This document shows, one piece after another, positions 61,782 through 64,000 of a stretch of DNA of 64,000 nt. The stretch is from Streptomyces sp. SCUT-3. Its GTDB lineage: Bacteria > Actinomycetota > Actinomycetes > Streptomycetales > Streptomycetaceae. The notes beneath the pieces were generated by a model. That model did no database searches. It worked only from the letters and a program-made list of their open reading frames with translations, and was not told the DNA's origin. The position numbers and the translations under genes were made by a program. Positions within the stretch are counted from its first letter, which is position 1; each line of letters starts with the position of its first letter. The stretch lies in the NCBI RefSeq assembly GCF_014083985.1, contig NZ_CP046907.1:2150001-2214000 (forward strand), given 5' to 3'.

Positions 61782-63137
61782 GTGCCCCCAGTCAGCACCG
61801 CCGCGTCGCAGGCGGGGATGCGGCGACGGAACCTCTCCCTCGTCCTGCACGCCGTCGCCGGGCACGGCGAGATCTCGCGGGCCGCGGTGGCCGCCGAGGT
61901 CGGACTGACCCGGGCCGCGGTGTCCACCCTCGTCGAGGAACTGCTCTCCCTCGGACTGCTGGCCGAGGCGGGGCTCACCCGGCCCGGCACCGTCGGGCGT
62001 CCCGGCACCGCCCTCGTGCTCAGCGACCGCGGGCCGGCCGGGCTCGGCGCGGAGGTCGGCGTGGACCACCTCGCCGCCTGCGTGGTCGACCTGCGCGGGA
62101 AGGTCCGCGCCTCCGCCTACGCGGAGGCGCCCAACCGCGACCATCCGCCGGAGAGGGTCCTGGCCGACCTCGCCGGCCTGGTCGTCCGCGTCGCCCGGGA
62201 GGGAGCGGCCGCCGGGCTGCGGCCCGTCGGGATCACCGTCGCCGTGCCCGGACTCGTCGGGCGGGATCCCGGCACCGTGGAGCGTGCCTCCAACCTCGGC
62301 TGGGAGCAGGTCCCCGCCGGGCCCCTGCTCACCGCCGCACTGGCCGACGCGGAACCGCCCGCCGGCCCACCCGCCGGCCCACCCGCCGGCACACCCGCCG
62401 ACGATCCGTCGGGCAACCCGTCGCACGCGCCCTCCGCCGGCCCCCCTTCTTCCGCCGGCCGCCTGTCCGGGCTGCCGATCGGGTTGGACAACGAGGCGAA
62501 CCTCGGCGCCCTCGCCGAACTGTGGCTGGGCGGTCACGACCGCGGCCTGCGGCATTTCCTGCACGTCTCGGCGGAGATCGGCATCGGCGCGGCCCTGGTC
62601 GTGGAGGGCCGCCTGTTCCGCGGGGCGCACGGCCACGCGGGCGAGCTGGGGCACGTCCCGGTGAGGCCGGCCGGGCCGGCGTGCCCGTGCGGGGCCCGCG
62701 GTTGCCTGGAGCAGTACGCGGGCGAGGAGGCGGTGCTGCGCGCCGCGGGCCTGGACCCGGCCCGTGCCGCCGCCGAGCGCCCGGGGCCGGGCGGGCGCGT
62801 GCGGCTGCTCGCCGAACGCGCCGGGACCGACCCCGCCGTCCGGCGTGCCCTGCACCGGGCGGGGAGCGCCCTGGGGCTGGCCCTGTCCGGGGCGGTGAAC
62901 GTGTTCGACCCGCAGAAGGTGGTGCTCGGCGGGGGCCTCGCCGAGCTGTCGCCGTGGCTGCTGCCCGGGATCGAGTCGGAGCTGCGCCGCCGGGTGACGG
63001 ACCGCCACTGGCCGGACGGTGCCGTCGCCGTGTCCTCGGTGGGCCGTGAGGGACCGCTGCTGGGGGCGGCCAACAGCGTCGTCCGGTCGGTCCTGGACGA
63101 CCCGACGTCCGTCCGGCCGCGCGAGGACCCTTCCTGA
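61782..63137 (+). CDS. ROK-family transcriptional regulator
   Basis: The 451-aa product has an N-terminal winged helix (MRRRNLSLVLHAVAGHGEIS, then RAAVAAEVGLTRAAVSTLVE) and a ROK sugar-binding domain with the zinc motif CPCGARGCLEQYA and GHAGELGHVPV. GTG at 61782 follows GAGGAG. A Pro/Ala/Gly-rich insert (about residues 190–225, from 12-bp tandem repeats at 62358–62400) interrupts the ROK domain before GLPIGLDNEANLGALAE. It probably senses a sugar; the palindrome at 61418–61434 is a candidate site. Confidence 0.93.
   Translation: MPPVSTAASQAGMRRRNLSLVLHAVAGHGEISRAAVAAEVGLTRAAVSTLVEELLSLGLLAEAGLTRPGTVGRPGTALVLSDRGPAGLGAEVGVDHLAACVVDLRGKVRASAYAEAPNRDHPPERVLADLAGLVVRVAREGAAAGLRPVGITVAVPGLVGRDPGTVERASNLGWEQVPAGPLLTAALADAEPPAGPPAGPPAGTPADDPSGNPSHAPSAGPPSSAGRLSGLPIGLDNEANLGALAELWLGGHDRGLRHFLHVSAEIGIGAALVVEGRLFRGAHGHAGELGHVPVRPAGPACPCGARGCLEQYAGEEAVLRAAGLDPARAAAERPGPGGRVRLLAERAGTDPAVRRALHRAGSALGLALSGAVNVFDPQKVVLGGGLAELSPWLLPGIESELRRRVTDRHWPDGAVAVSSVGREGPLLGAANSVVRSVLDDPTSVRPREDPS
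62358..62400. repeat. 12-bp tandem repeat inside the ROK gene
   Basis: CCCGCCGGCCCA occurs exactly at 62358–62369 and 62370–62381, then as CCCGCCGGCACA with a partial fourth unit. It encodes the PPAG-type repeat in the insert of the ROK protein and keeps the frame because the unit is a multiple of three. Confidence 0.9.
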
Positions 63138-63439
63138 CGGCCTCTCCCGAGGGCCCTTCCTGAGTCCCCCCGAGGACCCCTCCCGGTTTCTTTCCCGGGG
63201 TCCCCCCCGAGGGGAAGTCCCGGGGTTCGCCTCCGGCTCCTCTCCGCCCCGCGCGGGCCCGCGCGGGGGTGTGCGCCGTGCGTTCCCGGTCTCCGACAGC
63301 CCTCCGCTGTGAGGGAGTTCACCACCGAACGGCATGTTACCGGCGGTAGCCAATGCCGGTCGGCTGTCGTACTGTCACCCGGAACGGGACGTAAGTCAGG
63401 GGACCAGGGGATCGGTGCGATCTCGGGGAAGGGGCCGCC
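63138..63439. other. Gap between the ROK and lytic transglycosylase genes
   Basis: The first part (63121–63215) holds degenerate repeats of CGAGGACCCTTCC and CGAGGACCCCTCC type, which could form terminator-like hairpins. The last 120 bases are less GC-rich and should hold the transglycosylase promoter; I see no single convincing -10/-35 pair. No gene is seen on either strand. Confidence 0.5.
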
Positions 63440-64000
63440 ATGAGCGTCGAGAGACACATTCGCAGACACGCCCGCAGGGGTCTGGGCGGGGCCGCCGCGG
63501 CCGTGATGGCGATGACGGCGCTGACCGCGTCCCAGGCGCCGATGTCGGTCGCCGCGCAGTCCGCCGCCGAGCCGAGCCCGCCGCCCGGCACCGCGATCAC
63601 CGGCAACTCGCCCTACCGCACCGAACTGCCCCCGCTGAAGGCCGATCCCGAACCCGAGGCGGCCGCGCCGTCGAAAGCCCCCGACGCCCCTGACGAGGCC
63701 GCGCCCGAGGCGGGTGCCGCCGGCTCCTCGGGCGTCCCCGCCACCGTGCTCGGCGCCTACCGCCGGACCGAGACCGTCATGGCCCGCGCCGTCCCCGGCT
63801 GCAACCTGCCGTGGGAACTGCTCGCCGCCATCGGCAAGGTCGAGTCCGGGCACGCCCGCAACGGCCGGGTGACCGCCGACGGCACCGCCGCCCCGGCCAT
63901 CCTCGGCCCGCAGCTCAACGGCGACGGCTTCGCCTCCATACCCGACACCGACGGCGGCCGGTACGACGGCGACACCGCCTACGACCGCGCGGTCGGCCCC
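63440..64000 (+). CDS. Lytic murein transglycosylase, N-terminal part
   Basis: The gene runs off the right edge after 187 codons. ATG at 63440 lies behind GGGGAAGGGG. The product has a signal peptide (MSVERHIRRHARRGLGGAAA and on), a Pro/Ala/Glu-rich linker (about 45–105), then the start of an SLT-type lysozyme fold: CNLPWELLAAIGKVESGHAR with the likely catalytic Glu, followed by the DGDTAYDRAVGP segment. It cuts the glycan strands of peptidoglycan outside the cell. Confidence 0.9.
   Translation, partial: MSVERHIRRHARRGLGGAAAAVMAMTALTASQAPMSVAAQSAAEPSPPPGTAITGNSPYRTELPPLKADPEPEAAAPSKAPDAPDEAAPEAGAAGSSGVPATVLGAYRRTETVMARAVPGCNLPWELLAAIGKVESGHARNGRVTADGTAAPAILGPQLNGDGFASIPDTDGGRYDGDTAYDRAVGP

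Overview
The window is high-GC actinobacterial chromosome, almost certainly Streptomyces. The evidence is the strong third-position GC bias, frequent GTG starts, mycothiol conjugate amidase, a WhiJ/AbaA-type XRE–DUF397–ATPase cluster, a GTP-type PEP carboxykinase and a Tad/Flp pilus locus of the Streptomyces type. The order greA, mca, DUF255 thioredoxin-like protein, hemolysin III, pckG, PhoH agrees with what I remember of conserved Streptomyces core gene order. I could not check that here.

Layout. 1–150 is the start of a secreted protein, probably a transglycosylase, behind a long leader. 708–5124 holds phoH, an isoprenyl transferase, an aldo/keto reductase and a lipoprotein. 5180–6769 is a large protein whose N-terminus copies the Flp pilin. 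6963–9966 has an acetyltransferase and the WhiJ/AbaA-type cluster. 10118–11518 is a secreted FG-GAP protein. 11595–25428 is a Tad pilus locus, nearly all on the minus strand: prepilin peptidase, OmpA-like protein, lipoprotein, TadE/G-like protein, Flp pilin, LuxR-type response regulator, sensor kinase, TadC, TadB, TadA, TadE, a CpaE–TadE fusion, CpaB and a zinc-ribbon protein. 25701–33480 is metabolism and envelope: aminotransferase, an SCO4983-like protein, pckG, hemolysin III, TetR and a DUF255 protein. 33485–34720 is a small toxin–antitoxin hot spot with one intact module and two broken ones. 34828–45741 returns to core genes: mca, greA, ABC exporter, ilvA, MarR, a sigma-like factor, metB, oxidoreductase and msrA. 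46020–49727 holds small membrane, YjdM-like and M48 peptidase genes. 49803–52677 is a second accessory patch with a PIN toxin–antitoxin pair and an AbiEii-like nucleotidyltransferase with an unknown partner. 52826–64000 holds large secreted enzymes (phosphodiester glycosidase–phosphoesterase fusion, S8 peptidase), TetR with an FMN reductase, a ROK regulator and the start of a lytic transglycosylase.

How parts fit together. The prepilin peptidase should process the Flp pilin and probably the pilin-like 529-aa protein near 5–7 kb. TadA, TadB, TadC, CpaB and CpaE form the assembly machine, and the embedded two-component system is the obvious candidate regulator. The two PIN toxins (33966–34373 and 50107–50523) are paralogues about 16 kb apart. 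Together with two further PIN C-terminal remnants (12857–12964 and 34431–34505) and a truncated HTH antitoxin, they show repeated gain and decay of toxin–antitoxin genes around a stable core. Many gene ends carry short tandem repeats (7–27 bp units) or very long perfect hairpins.
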